The position numbers were made by a program, and so were the translations under genes. A DNA stretch of 64,000 nucleotides from Rhodanobacter sp. ANJX3. GTDB taxonomy: Bacteria > Pseudomonadota > Gammaproteobacteria > Xanthomonadales > Rhodanobacteraceae. Shown here one piece after another: positions 36,463 through 45,624 of this stretch (position 1 is its first letter; each line of letters starts with the position of its first letter). The stretch lies in contig NZ_JACHCM010000001.1 of NCBI RefSeq assembly GCF_014200755.1, forward strand, positions 646,367 to 710,366. The letters are read 5' to 3'. The notes beneath the pieces were generated by a model. It was not told the DNA's origin and searched no databases. It saw only the letters and a list, made by a program, of their open reading frames with translations.

Positions 36463-38057
36463 TGCACCGCTTCGCCACGCTGTATACCGAACTCGATCGC
36501 ACCGCCTCGACCCTGGCCAAACGCGGGGCCATCGCCAGCTATCTGCGCGACGCCCCCGCGGGCGACGCCGCCTGGGCGGCATACGTGCTCGGCGGTGGCA
36601 AGCTGCGCCGGCTGGCCACCTCGACCGAACTGCGTCAGGCGCTGGCCGCCAGCACCGGCTACGCCGACTGGCTGATCGACGAGAGCTACGAGCAGGTCGG
36701 CGACCTGGCCGAAACCATTGCGCTGATGCTGCCCGAAGGCGACGGCTCGCTGGCCGATGAGCCCTTGCAGACATGGATGGAACAAAAGCTGCCCGCGCTG
36801 GCGAAGCTGGAAAGCGCCGATCGCGTCGCGCAGCTGCAGGCCTGGTGGCGCGCGCTAAGGCCGGCGCAGGTGTTTCTGCTCAACAAGCTGATCACCGGCT
36901 CGCTGCGCGTCGGCGTATCGCATCGCCTCGTAGTGCAGGCGATCGCGCAGTGGTCGGGCCAGCCGACTGACCTTATCGCGCATCGCATGAGCGGCCAGTG
37001 GAAACCCGCCGCCGATGCGCTGACCGCGTTGACGCACGCCGCCGGCGACGACGAACATCTGGCCGATCGCCCCTACCCTTTTTTTCTCGCCTCGCCGCTG
37101 GAGCACGAGGTGGAAATGCTCGGCGACATGGACGAATGGATGGCCGAATGGAAGTGGGACGGCATCCGCGCGCAGCTGATGCGCCGCGATGGCCACGTCG
37201 GCCTGTGGTCGCGCGGCGAGGAGCGTCTCGACGGCCGCTTCCCCGAAATCGAAGAGGCCGCCGCCGCGCTGAAATCCGACGGCGTCATCGACGGCGAAAT
37301 CCTCGCCTGGGATGCGCAGGAAAAATTGCCGCGCCCGTTCACCGCGCTGCAGAAGCGCATCGGCAAACTGAAGCCTGGCGCCAAGCTTCTAACCAGCGCA
37401 CCCGTGTGTTTCATGGCGTATGACCTGCTCGAGCACAACGGCAGCGATCTGCGCGAACAGCCGCTGCGCGAACGCCGCGACATGCTCGCCGCACTGATCG
37501 ACGGTGTCGATCCGGCGCTGATGCTGTCGCCTCCCGTGGTTGCCGACTCATGGACCGCGCTGACCGTCGAGCGCCAGCAGTCGCGCCAGCGCCAGACCGA
37601 AGGCCTCATGCTGAAGCGGCTCGACTCGCCGTATCGCGTGGGCCGCAAGCGCGGTGACTGGTGGAAGTGGAAGGTCGATCCGTACACGCTCGACGCCGTG
37701 CTGCTGTACGCGCAGCCGGGCCACGGACGCCGCTCCGGCCTGTTCACCGACTACACCTTCGGCGTCTGGGACGGCGATACGCTGGTGCCGGTGGCCAAGG
37801 CCTATTCGGGCCTCGACGACAAGGAGATCGGCCAGCTCGACCGCTGGATTCGCGCGCACACTACTGACCGTTTTGGTCCGGTGCGCGCGGTAGAAGCCAC
37901 GCACGTGTTCGAGCTCGCGTTCGAAGCGGTGCAGCTTTCCGCACGGCACAAATCCGGCGTGGCCACGCGCTTTCCGCGCATCCTGCGCTGGCGCACCGAC
38001 AAGAGCATCGCTGATGCCGACAAGCTCGACGACCTCCGCCGCCTGGCGTCGGGCTGA
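36462..38057 (+). CDS. ATP-dependent DNA ligase
   Basis: The 531-residue protein is an ATP-type ligase: N-terminal DNA-binding helical domain (about 1-200), adenylation domain with nucleophile Lys231 in EWKWDGIRAQ, IDGEILAWD, ligase motifs MAYDLLE, EGLMLKRLDSPY and WWKWKVDP, then an OB-fold. It differs from the essential NAD-dependent LigA and belongs to the repair-associated LigB-like group. It starts on the last base of the exonuclease gene, and its end overlaps the helicase start by 44 bp. Confidence 0.95.
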   Translation: MHRFATLYTELDRTASTLAKRGAIASYLRDAPAGDAAWAAYVLGGGKLRRLATSTELRQALAASTGYADWLIDESYEQVGDLAETIALMLPEGDGSLADEPLQTWMEQKLPALAKLESADRVAQLQAWWRALRPAQVFLLNKLITGSLRVGVSHRLVVQAIAQWSGQPTDLIAHRMSGQWKPAADALTALTHAAGDDEHLADRPYPFFLASPLEHEVEMLGDMDEWMAEWKWDGIRAQLMRRDGHVGLWSRGEERLDGRFPEIEEAAAALKSDGVIDGEILAWDAQEKLPRPFTALQKRIGKLKPGAKLLTSAPVCFMAYDLLEHNGSDLREQPLRERRDMLAALIDGVDPALMLSPPVVADSWTALTVERQQSRQRQTEGLMLKRLDSPYRVGRKRGDWWKWKVDPYTLDAVLLYAQPGHGRRSGLFTDYTFGVWDGDTLVPVAKAYSGLDDKEIGQLDRWIRAHTTDRFGPVRAVEATHVFELAFEAVQLSARHKSGVATRFPRILRWRTDKSIADADKLDDLRRLASG

Positions 38058-40458
38058 AGCCCGCCTGCGCGCGTGGTTCGCCACGCTCGATCGCAAGCCC
38101 GCTGCTTTTCAGCGCGCGGCATGGAAAGCATGGGCGGAAGGCCACAACGGTTTGATCCATGCGCCCACCGGCACCGGCAAAACGCTGGCGGCGGTGGGCG
38201 GCCCGCTGATCGACGCGGTGCTCAATCCCGCGCGCGGCCTGCAGCTTTTGTGGATCACGCCGCTGCGTTCGCTGGCCACGGACACGGCGCAGCATCTGAC
38301 CACGGCGGTCGAAGCAATGGAGCTGCCGTGGCGCGTGCTTCGCCGCACCGGCGACAGCAGCAGCGCCGAGCGCGCGCGACTGCGCCGCGGCGACTGCGAA
38401 CTGCTGGTCACCACGCCGGAGAGTCTGGCCCTGCTGCTGAGCTATCCCGACGTCGCCGAGCGCTTTCGCCATCTGCGCGGCGTGGTGGTGGACGAGTGGC
38501 ACGAACTCATCGGCAACAAGCGCGGCACGCTGCTGCAGCTGGGTCTGTCGCGGTTACGCACTCTGAAGCCCGAAGTGCGCGTGTGGGGACTGTCGGCGAC
38601 GCTGGGTAATCTCGATGAAGCGATGCAGACGCTCGCTGGCGACGGCGTGCTGATCGGCGGCAGCGGCAACAAGAAAATCCAGATTCAGACCGCCCTGCCC
38701 GATGCTGGCGAACGCTTTCCCTGGGCCGGCCATCTCGGACTGAAGCAGTTGGCGCGAGTGCTACGCGCCGTACTCGACGTACGCTCGGCGCTGGTGTTCG
38801 CCAACACGCGATCGCAGGCCGAGCTGTGGCACGAGGCGCTCGCCGCCGTGTGGCCCGAAGCGCCGGAAACGCTGGCCGTGCACCACGGCTCGATCGATCC
38901 CAAGCTGCGCTTCGCGGTGGAAGAAGGTTTGCGCCAGGGCACGCTGCGCTGCGTGGTCGCCACGTCGAGCCTCGACCTCGGCGTGGATTTTTCCAGCGTC
39001 GACCGGGTGATCCAGATCGGCAGCCCCAAGGGCGTGGCGCGGCTGCTGCAGCGCGCCGGCCGCAGCGGCCATTCGCCGGGCCTGCCGTCGAAAATTCTGT
39101 GCGTGCCCACGCACCTGCTGGAGCTGGCCGAGATCGCGGCCGCGCGGCGCGCGCTGGCCGCCCACCATCTGGAGCCGCGGCATCCGCTGCGCGGCTGTCT
39201 CGATGTGCTGGCCCAGCATCTGCTGACACGCGCGCTCGGCGGCGGTTTCAAAGCGGACCAGGCCTATGCCGAAGTGCGCTCCACGCGTGCCTATGCGCAG
39301 CTGCCGCGCGCGCAGTTCGATGCCGTGCTGGCCTATCTGCAAAACGGCGGCACGGCATTGGTCGGCTATCCGGAATACCAGAAACTGCAGTGCGATTTGG
39401 ACGGCCATTTCCACGTCGAAAGCAAGCGCGTCGCGCGATTGCATCGCCTTTCCATCGGCACCATCACGGCCGACGGCAGCCTGCAGGTGCGGTATATGAA
39501 AGGCGCGCGGCTCGGTGCCGTGGAAGAAAGTTTTGTTTCGCGGCTGCGACCGGGCGACCGTTTCCTATTTGCCGGCAAACATCTGGAGCTGGTGCGCGTG
39601 CGCGACATGAATGCCTACGTGCGGCCGGCGCCGAATCGCCAGGGTGGCGTGCCGCGCTGGATGGGTGGGCGCATGCCTTTGTCCAACGAGCTGTCGACCG
39701 AATTGCGCCGCACCTTGGCCGACACCGATGCGCCCGAAGCCGAGATGCGCGCTCTGCATCCGCTGCTGGCGATCCAGCGCGCGCAGTCGCGTTTGCCCAA
39801 TGTCGACGAGGTGCTGATCGAACGCACGCATACGCGCGACGGCGAACATCTATTCGTCTATCCGTTCGCCGGCCGGCTCGCGCACGAAGGCCTGGCCGCC
39901 GTGCTCGGCTATCGGCTGGCGCAGATCGCCAAGGCGGACTACGGCTACGCAGTCAACGACTACGGCCTCGCCATCACCGCACGCAGGCTGCCCGCACTGG
40001 ATGCCGAGACCATGCGCCAGCTGCTGCATCCGTGGGGCCTGCGCCGCGATATCCGCACCAGCATCAACCTCACCGAACTGGCGCGGCGGCAGTTTCGCGA
40101 AGTGGCGCGCGTAGCCGGCCTCGTGTTCAACGGCTACCCAGGCCAGGACAAGACGCTGCGCCAGCTGCAGGTGTCCAGCGGCCTGCTGTTCGACGTGCTG
40201 CGCCAGCACGATCCCGAGCATCCGCTGCTGTGGCAGGCCGAGCGCGAAGTGCTCGACCAGCAGCTCGACTATCCGCGCCTGCGCGACTGCCTGATCCGTA
40301 TCGCGCGCGGCAAAATCCTCTACGTCGAACCGCCGCGCCTCACGCCGCTGTCGTTTCCGCTGTGGGTGGAGCGCCTGCGCGGCGGGGTGCACGCGGACGA
40401 TTGGAAAAGCCGCGTCGAGCGTATGCTGGCCACCCTCGAAAAAGCCGCCGACCGATGA
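38014..40458 (+). CDS. Ligase-associated Lhr-like DEXH-box helicase
   Basis: The 814-residue superfamily 2 helicase has motif I APTGTGKT, motif II DEWH (VVDEWHEL), motif III SATLG, and the C-terminal RecA domain with VATSSLDLGVDF and QRAGRSGH, followed by winged-helix and DUF4096-like Lhr core domains. It probably translocates on single-stranded DNA during repair. The start at 38014 lies inside the ligase end, and no later start keeps the helicase's N-terminal helix, so the overlap seems real. Its stop overlaps the PdeM start (ATGA). Confidence 0.93.
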   Translation: MPTSSTTSAAWRRAEARLRAWFATLDRKPAAFQRAAWKAWAEGHNGLIHAPTGTGKTLAAVGGPLIDAVLNPARGLQLLWITPLRSLATDTAQHLTTAVEAMELPWRVLRRTGDSSSAERARLRRGDCELLVTTPESLALLLSYPDVAERFRHLRGVVVDEWHELIGNKRGTLLQLGLSRLRTLKPEVRVWGLSATLGNLDEAMQTLAGDGVLIGGSGNKKIQIQTALPDAGERFPWAGHLGLKQLARVLRAVLDVRSALVFANTRSQAELWHEALAAVWPEAPETLAVHHGSIDPKLRFAVEEGLRQGTLRCVVATSSLDLGVDFSSVDRVIQIGSPKGVARLLQRAGRSGHSPGLPSKILCVPTHLLELAEIAAARRALAAHHLEPRHPLRGCLDVLAQHLLTRALGGGFKADQAYAEVRSTRAYAQLPRAQFDAVLAYLQNGGTALVGYPEYQKLQCDLDGHFHVESKRVARLHRLSIGTITADGSLQVRYMKGARLGAVEESFVSRLRPGDRFLFAGKHLELVRVRDMNAYVRPAPNRQGGVPRWMGGRMPLSNELSTELRRTLADTDAPEAEMRALHPLLAIQRAQSRLPNVDEVLIERTHTRDGEHLFVYPFAGRLAHEGLAAVLGYRLAQIAKADYGYAVNDYGLAITARRLPALDAETMRQLLHPWGLRRDIRTSINLTELARRQFREVARVAGLVFNGYPGQDKTLRQLQVSSGLLFDVLRQHDPEHPLLWQAEREVLDQQLDYPRLRDCLIRIARGKILYVEPPRLTPLSFPLWVERLRGGVHADDWKSRVERMLATLEKAADR

Positions 40459-41102
40459 TCGAATCGCGTATCCGCCTCGCCGGCGATAGCTGGACCTTGC
40501 ACGCCGACCGGGCCATGTACTGGCCGCGGCACAAGGCGCTACTGGTCACCGATGTGCACTTCGGCAAAGGCTCCGTTCTGCGGCGTTCCGGCGTGGCGGT
40601 CCCGACAGGCCAGACGGCTCACGATCTCGCCCGACTCGATGTATTGATCGCCCATTACCGGCCTACGCGCGTCTTCGTACTCGGTGACCTGGTTCACGGC
40701 GCCGCGCCGCTCGATGCTCCCTGGATCCAGCAGGTCAACGCGTGGCGACAGCGACACGCCGCCATCACCATGACCCTGATCGCCGGCAACCACGACCGCC
40801 ATTTCGACGCGCGCGACCTCAGCTTCGAAGTCATCCCCGAATCGCTGCGCATCGACAACATCCTGCTGCGCCACGAACCCGCCACCATCGAGGGCCGCTA
40901 CGTTCTCGCAGGGCACGTCCACCCCGGCATCATGCTGCACGACGGCTGGCGAAAGCATCGCCTGCCGGCCTTTCGTTTTGGCGAGCACAGCGGACTGCTG
41001 CCCGCGTTCGGTACGTTGACGGGGTTGCATGAAACACCGCCTACACCCGGCGAACGCATTGTTGCCGTTACACCGGCGGGGTTGGTGCCGGTTGCGACTT
41101 AA
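40455..41102 (+). CDS. pdeM: Ligase-associated DNA damage response endonuclease PdeM
   Basis: The 215-residue calcineurin-type phosphoesterase has all metal motifs: DVHFGKG, GDLVHG, GNHDRH and GHVHPG. The family partner context (ligase, Lhr-like helicase, exonuclease upstream on the same strand, with overlapping starts) fits the described PdeM group. Known members cut phosphodiesters with manganese; the substrate in vivo is not settled. It is the last gene of the operon. Confidence 0.93.
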   Translation: MIESRIRLAGDSWTLHADRAMYWPRHKALLVTDVHFGKGSVLRRSGVAVPTGQTAHDLARLDVLIAHYRPTRVFVLGDLVHGAAPLDAPWIQQVNAWRQRHAAITMTLIAGNHDRHFDARDLSFEVIPESLRIDNILLRHEPATIEGRYVLAGHVHPGIMLHDGWRKHRLPAFRFGEHSGLLPAFGTLTGLHETPPTPGERIVAVTPAGLVPVAT

Positions 41103-41150
41103 GCTCGAGACAAGCGCACGCAGATCCTTCGCCGTCCGTTCGGATTATTT

Positions 41151-41849
41151 TTACTTGGGATTATCCAACTCCGGCACGCCGCTGCTGCGGTCGGCATAGG
41201 CCGCCTGAAAGCTCGGCCGACGCTGCCAGCGCTTCCAGAACGCATCCAGATGTTCGAAGCGCTCATCCAACGGGGTCGCGTTGACTGGGAACTTGGAAAA
41301 AGCGATGGCGGTGGCCAGCGTGATGTCCGAGAAGGTCGGTGTATCGCCGCCGAGCAGCCACTCGCGTCCATCCGACAAATGCTGATTGACTAGACCCGCA
41401 TGCGCCAAGGCTTCCTTGCGGCAGTGCTCGCCCCAGGCGTGATTGGTAGTGAGTTCAAGCTTGGGTCCAAGACCCTGATGCAGAACGTGGAAAGCGGTCA
41501 CGATGCGATAGAGGATGTGCACCCAGATGCGGTTATCCCACATGTTGTCGAGGCCTTGCTCCAGCGCGCTCTCGCCCATGATCTTGCGCCCGGGGAAAGA
41601 CTGATCGAGATACCGCACGACGGCAGCCGTCTCGGAAATAAAACTGCCGTCAGCCAGCTGCAAGGTGGGCGTTTCGCCCCACGGGTTCATTTTCAGATGC
41701 GGCCATTGCCGCTGCTCGCCGACCGGCGACATATCGTAAATGCGCTCATCAAACTGATCGGCAATACCCTTTTCATGCAGGAAAAGGCGAAGGCGCTGGG
41801 GGTTGGGGAAGGCCGAAGGGGATGTGAAGAGGCGGAGTTTGTTTGTCAT
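41151..41849 (-). CDS. Glutathione S-transferase family protein
   Basis: The 232-residue protein has a thioredoxin-like N-terminal half (LRLFTSPSAFPNPQRLRLFL, GETPTLQLADGSFISETAAVVRYLD) and an all-helical C-terminal half. The Pro-Ser/Glu glutathione-binding pair SET is present. It should conjugate glutathione to electrophiles or act as a peroxidase. It is divergent from the TetR gene, which lies behind a palindromic operator, so it is the likely regulated gene. Confidence 0.9.
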   Translation of the reverse strand: MTNKLRLFTSPSAFPNPQRLRLFLHEKGIADQFDERIYDMSPVGEQRQWPHLKMNPWGETPTLQLADGSFISETAAVVRYLDQSFPGRKIMGESALEQGLDNMWDNRIWVHILYRIVTAFHVLHQGLGPKLELTTNHAWGEHCRKEALAHAGLVNQHLSDGREWLLGGDTPTFSDITLATAIAFSKFPVNATPLDERFEHLDAFWKRWQRRPSFQAAYADRSSGVPELDNPK

Positions 41850-41932
41850 GGTGCTGTTTCCTCAATGTTGGTGCGCATGGCGTTGAAGATGCCGGAAGAC
41901 GACGGCGGCGCGGATTTACGTGTGGAAGAATG

Positions 41933-41974
41933 TACCTACCGATCACTTGGTAGGTATACTTTGCAGGATATAAT
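41933..41974 (+). promoter_or_regulatory. TetR-type operator overlapping a sigma-70-like promoter
   Basis: A perfect inverted repeat TACCTACC (41933-41940) / GGTAGGTA (41949-41956) with an 8-bp spacer lies in the GST/TetR divergent gap. Its right arm overlaps a -35 (TTGGTA, 41947-41952), followed after 16 bp by a perfect -10 TATAAT (41969-41974), directed toward the TetR gene. Binding by that repressor would block its own transcription and probably that of the GST gene. Confidence 0.8.
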
Positions 41975-42021
41975 CTCCGCCGTCAACAACCGTGTTCTGT
42001 TTTCGCTCGAGGGCTGCAGCC

Positions 42022-42597
42022 GTGAAAAATGATGTGAGCTCAAATTCCAGGGAAAACATCCTGGCAGCAGCACGAAGCGCCGCGCAGGCGCGCGGCTACG
42101 GCGGATTGAATTTTCGCGAGCTCGCCGAAGATGTCGGCATCCGGGCCGCCAGCATGTATCACCACTTCCCCAGCAAGGCCGATCTCGGCGCTGCCGTAGC
42201 GAAACGTTATTGGGAGGACTCAGCGAATCGTCTGGATGCTTTGCTGGCCGATTCCTCGGATCCGATCCAAAGCCTGCGCGATTATCCAGACACGTTCCGC
42301 AAGCCGCTGGAGAGCGACAACCGCATGTGCATGTGCAGCTTCATGGCTGCCGAGTACGACGACCTGCCCGAAGCGGTAAAGAAAGAAGTGCAGACCTTTG
42401 CCGACGTGAATGTCGCGTGGCTGGCCAAGGTTCTTATCGCTGCAAGCGTGGTCAGTCCTGAAAAGAGCGAACCACGCGCGCGCGCCATTTTTGCGGCCGT
42501 CGCTGGCGCCCAATTGATGGCAAGAAGCCGTTCGGATATCGCGCTGTACGACTCACTGATTGATAGTTATCGCGCAGCTGGTCTTTTGCCAGCGTAA
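42022..42597 (+). CDS. TetR/AcrR-family transcriptional regulator
   Basis: From a GTG at 42022 the product has 191 residues; an ATG ten codons upstream (41992) is open but close to the promoter. The N-terminal helix-turn-helix reads LNFRELAEDVGIRAASMYHHFPSKADL. The C-terminal ligand domain has a CMCSFMAAEY segment with two Cys, as in regulators that respond to electrophiles or thiol-reactive compounds; this fits the GST neighbour. An operator palindrome lies upstream. Confidence 0.9.
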   Translation: MKNDVSSNSRENILAAARSAAQARGYGGLNFRELAEDVGIRAASMYHHFPSKADLGAAVAKRYWEDSANRLDALLADSSDPIQSLRDYPDTFRKPLESDNRMCMCSFMAAEYDDLPEAVKKEVQTFADVNVAWLAKVLIAASVVSPEKSEPRARAIFAAVAGAQLMARSRSDIALYDSLIDSYRAAGLLPA

Positions 42598-42858
42598 CAG
42601 CGAAATCGGCCACAGGCACATAAGCGCGTTTTGGCTGTCCGGCTGCCATGTTTGTATGCGTAGCTGGCGTGGGATAAATGGAGCGCTTGAAAAATTCTTG
42701 TTTATCCCGGCTTTCAATTCGTTTCTCGCCATACGAATCTTCTGCATTAAAAACACACGCGCGCCTGAGCCATACTGATGACGCCTTTGTTCGGATCGAT
42801 AAGGCGTGTATTGCCGCGCTCCTGCGGCGATTTCAGCGGACCGCATTCAGACACCGAC

Positions 42859-43374
42859 CTAAGGAATGTGCCTCCGCATACGTTGGGTCATCAGCACGGG
42901 GGCAAAGCGTAATGGCGCAACTTTTTCCATCGGAACGAAACCCTCGCTGACATACAAGCGCATGGCCGATGAGTCACAACAGACCACTTCAAGCTGCACT
43001 GAGCGAGCCCGCATTGATACCGCCCAATCAACGATCGTTCGCAACAGAAGACGCGCCAAACCGTGGCCTCGACACTCCGGCGCTACCCACATTTGGTAAA
43101 CGTTGACGATGGTGCTGTCAGAGCGATCGACTTTACCCCAGGCCAAACCGGCTGTCTTCGCGCCGACGTAACCGATCAATGGCAGGTCGAAGCCCGAGTT
43201 GCTCGCCACACGAAGCCGCGAATCCCACTCATCATCGGTGTGCGATTGCTCTAAAGCGAGAGTGCTTGAAAAAGCATTGGGCGACTCTTCAAGCGCCGAC
43301 AAACGCAGGTTCCGATAAGTCCGAAATTCTGTTGCTTTGAATGTTCGAACGGTGATGGCGCGATGAGCTGGCAT
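42859..43374 (-). CDS. GNAT-family N-acetyltransferase
   Basis: The 171-residue protein has the GNAT acetyl-CoA motif A (VAPECRGHGLARLLL) and motif B (AMRLYVSEGFVPME). It moves an acetyl group to an unknown amine. It begins 3 bp after the cutC stop on the same strand, so it is probably the third gene of the asparaginase-cutC unit. Upstream of the TetR gene, the 261 bp after 42597 hold no gene. Confidence 0.87.
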   Translation of the reverse strand: MPAHRAITVRTFKATEFRTYRNLRLSALEESPNAFSSTLALEQSHTDDEWDSRLRVASNSGFDLPLIGYVGAKTAGLAWGKVDRSDSTIVNVYQMWVAPECRGHGLARLLLRTIVDWAVSMRARSVQLEVVCCDSSAMRLYVSEGFVPMEKVAPLRFAPVLMTQRMRRHIP

Positions 43375-43377
43375 GGG

Positions 43378-44130
43378 TCAGCCGCCCAAGGCCAATTGAT
43401 TTTTAGCATGTCGCGCTTCGTTCAATGCCGTGCTGATGCTTCGTACTTGTTCGACATCGCTCTGCCACTCGCCGCCCTGCATATCTTTCAGCAACGATGG
43501 ATGCCATTTCATCTGCGACGCAAGCAGCCGCTTCGCCGACGCATGAAACTCGCTCGCTCCCGTCAGCGCGATCAACTCGCCGATGTTTCCGACACTCACC
43601 CCTGCCCCCGGCATCATGGCGATACGTCCCCCAGCCAGCTCGACCAGCTGACGAATCAACTTGGCTCCCTCGATCGCCGTCAACTGCGCACCTGAGGTCA
43701 GCACGCGCTCGCAACCCAATGCGATCACGTCTTCGAGTGCCGAAAGCGGATCGCGAGTGAGATCAAAGGCGCGGTGGAAGGTCACTCCCATATTGCCCGT
43801 GGCGGCCATCAGCGAACGGCAGCGCAGCAGGTCGATGTGGCCGTCGGCATCGAGCGCGCCGAGGACTACACCATCGCAACCAGCCTTTGCGCAGGCTTCG
43901 ATATCGCGCAGCATGGTCTCGCATTCGAGGTCGCTGTAGAGAAAGTCGCCGGCGCGGGGACGAATGAGCACGTACAGCGGAATGGTGAGCTTTTCGCGCG
44001 CCAGCGCGATCTGCGCATACGAGGGCGTGAGGCCGCCCAGCTCCAGCGCGGTGCACAGTTCGACGCGCCCTGCACCGCCTGCCTGTGCGGCCAGCGCTGA
44101 GGCGACGGAGTTGGCGGCGATTTCCAACAT
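43378..44130 (-). CDS. cutC: Copper homeostasis protein CutC family
   Basis: The 250-residue protein has a TIM barrel with the CutC hallmarks: LEIAANSVASALAAQAGGAGRVELC, GGLTPS, IRPRAGDFLYSD, DGVVLGALD and VLTSGA. Despite the name, its role in copper is disputed. The start at 44130 overlaps the asparaginase stop by 3 bases (ATGA). It is followed directly by the GNAT gene. Confidence 0.92.
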   Translation of the reverse strand: MLEIAANSVASALAAQAGGAGRVELCTALELGGLTPSYAQIALAREKLTIPLYVLIRPRAGDFLYSDLECETMLRDIEACAKAGCDGVVLGALDADGHIDLLRCRSLMAATGNMGVTFHRAFDLTRDPLSALEDVIALGCERVLTSGAQLTAIEGAKLIRQLVELAGGRIAMMPGAGVSVGNIGELIALTGASEFHASAKRLLASQMKWHPSLLKDMQGGEWQSDVEQVRSISTALNEARHAKNQLALGG

Positions 44131-45179
44131 CACGAAAAGCTCGTGCTGTAGACGCTTGATGAGGGGATCAGGCCATCCTGTTTTTTGGCATCGCACACGG
44201 CATAGGAGAAGCCGTGCTGGATCGCCCAGGCGCCGACGTCGCCGTGTTTGTTCATGGCGAGAAAGCCGACCTGCAGCTCTTTCGTCTGGGTGGGCCGACG
44301 GCGGATGATGCGCATCACGGCCTCTTTGCAGGCCTCCTGCGGGGAGCGCCCCTGGCGCATCAACTCGACCACGAGGAAGCTGCCCGCGTTGCGGATCACC
44401 TCTTCGCCGACGCCGGTGGAGGTGGCCGCGCCGACTTCGCCATCCACGTACAGGCCGGCGCCGATGATCGGGCTGTCGCCGACCCGGCCGCGCATTTTCC
44501 AGGCCATGCCGCTGGTGGTGCAGGCGCCGGCGAGGCGGCCCTGCGCATCGATGGCGAGCATGCCGATGGTGTCATGATTGCCGGCGCCGCCGGGCATACC
44601 GGGGCTGCCGCCATGGCCGTAGTCGTGCACTTCGCTGTTGATCGACGGCTGGTAGCGCGCGGTCTTCAGCCACTCGTGCCAGGCCTTGTCCGATTCGGGC
44701 GTCAGCAGTTCCTGCTTTTTGAAGCCCTGCGCCAGCGCAAACTGCAGCGCGCCCTCGCCGACCAGAAGCACGTGCGGCGTACGGTCCATCACCAGGCGCG
44801 CCACGCAAATGGGATGCTCGATATGTTCGAGCGCGGCGACCGCGCCGCAGTTGCCGTCGGCGTCCATGATGCTGGCGTCGAGCGTGACGTGACCATCGCG
44901 ATCCGGATAACCGGCCTTGCCGACGCTATGGTTTTTCAGATCGGACTCGGGCACCTGCACGCCGGTTTCCACCGCATCGAGCGCGTGGCCGCCCTGGCTC
45001 AGCACCGTCCACGCCGCCTTGTTGGCGGCCACGCCGAAATCCCAGGTCGAGACGACACGCGCGCCGGAGAAAGCCTGGCTCGTCGATGCCTGCTTCGCCG
45101 CCAGCTTGCCGGCCCATGCCAGCGCCGAGGCGGACGCGCCCAGCAGCGAGGCCTTCAGGAAATTTCTGCGATCGGTCAT
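44130..45179 (-). CDS. Exported N4-(beta-N-acetylglucosaminyl)-L-asparaginase-like Ntn hydrolase
   Basis: The 349-residue protein is of the aspartylglucosaminidase/isoaspartyl peptidase family. Its chain should self-cleave before Thr204 (NHDTIGM), which becomes the catalytic nucleophile; AGACTTSG and RVGDSPIIGAG follow as in the family. The N-terminus carries a Tat signal (DRRNFLKASLLG...), so it folds in the cytoplasm before export. It probably removes Asn-linked sugar or isoaspartyl groups from peptides outside. It starts after the csp terminator, so it needs its own promoter; cutC follows by overlap. Confidence 0.92.
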   Translation of the reverse strand: MTDRRNFLKASLLGASASALAWAGKLAAKQASTSQAFSGARVVSTWDFGVAANKAAWTVLSQGGHALDAVETGVQVPESDLKNHSVGKAGYPDRDGHVTLDASIMDADGNCGAVAALEHIEHPICVARLVMDRTPHVLLVGEGALQFALAQGFKKQELLTPESDKAWHEWLKTARYQPSINSEVHDYGHGGSPGMPGGAGNHDTIGMLAIDAQGRLAGACTTSGMAWKMRGRVGDSPIIGAGLYVDGEVGAATSTGVGEEVIRNAGSFLVVELMRQGRSPQEACKEAVMRIIRRRPTQTKELQVGFLAMNKHGDVGAWAIQHGFSYAVCDAKKQDGLIPSSSVYSTSFS

Positions 45180-45201
45180 GCGGTGCTCCATTGCGGAAAA
45201 T

Positions 45202-45228
45202 AAAAAACCCCGCACAGTGTGCGGGGTT
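45202..45228 (-). terminator. Intrinsic terminator of the cold-shock gene
   Basis: A 10-bp stem (AACCCCGCAC, 45206-45215, with its complement 45219-45228) and a 3-nt loop are followed on the minus strand by a run of T. It lies between the cold-shock gene and the asparaginase gene, both on the minus strand. Confidence 0.93.
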
Positions 45229-45258
45229 CCTTTGTGCCTCACAACGCAGGCCTGTCGA

Positions 45259-45465
45259 TCAGGCCGCTGCCTCGACCGCCGAGGCCTGGGCCCCCTTCGG
45301 CCCCTGGGTCACTTCGAACTGCACGCGCTGGCCTTCCTGCAGGCTGCGAAAGCCCTTGGTGTTGATGGCCGAAAAATGGACGAAAACGTCATCCCCACCG
45401 TCCTCGGGCGCGATGAAACCGAAACCCTTGGCATCGTTGAACCACTTGACCGTACCGAAACGCAT
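45259..45465 (-). CDS. Cold-shock domain protein
   Basis: The 68-residue protein is a CspA-type RNA chaperone with RNP1 KGFGFI and RNP2 VFVHFSAI. The C-terminus is an Ala/Glu-rich short tail (ASAVEAAA). The ATG at 45465 is the family start (MRFGTVKWF). The 159 bp upstream may act as a long cold-responsive leader; no structure was proven. Confidence 0.95.
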   Translation of the reverse strand: MRFGTVKWFNDAKGFGFIAPEDGGDDVFVHFSAINTKGFRSLQEGQRVQFEVTQGPKGAQASAVEAAA

Positions 45466-45624
45466 TGCGTGAACCTCTGAACATGGATTGGGTGCGCCAG
45501 GCGCGCGCAGAACCACCCTCGTTCCCCTGGTTCGCCGCCCCCGACCTGCCGAAAAATATCAACATGTCCGGTCTCAGCGCAATATCCGCGACCTAGGAAA
45601 TTACCGTAGACCGCGACGGCATCC

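Noticed and set aside
38826-41102. Plus-strand frame of 758 codons ending in the PdeM sequence
   Set aside because: The first ~540 codons are an Arg/Ala-rich shadow of the helicase; only the part from the ATG at 40455 is a real gene.
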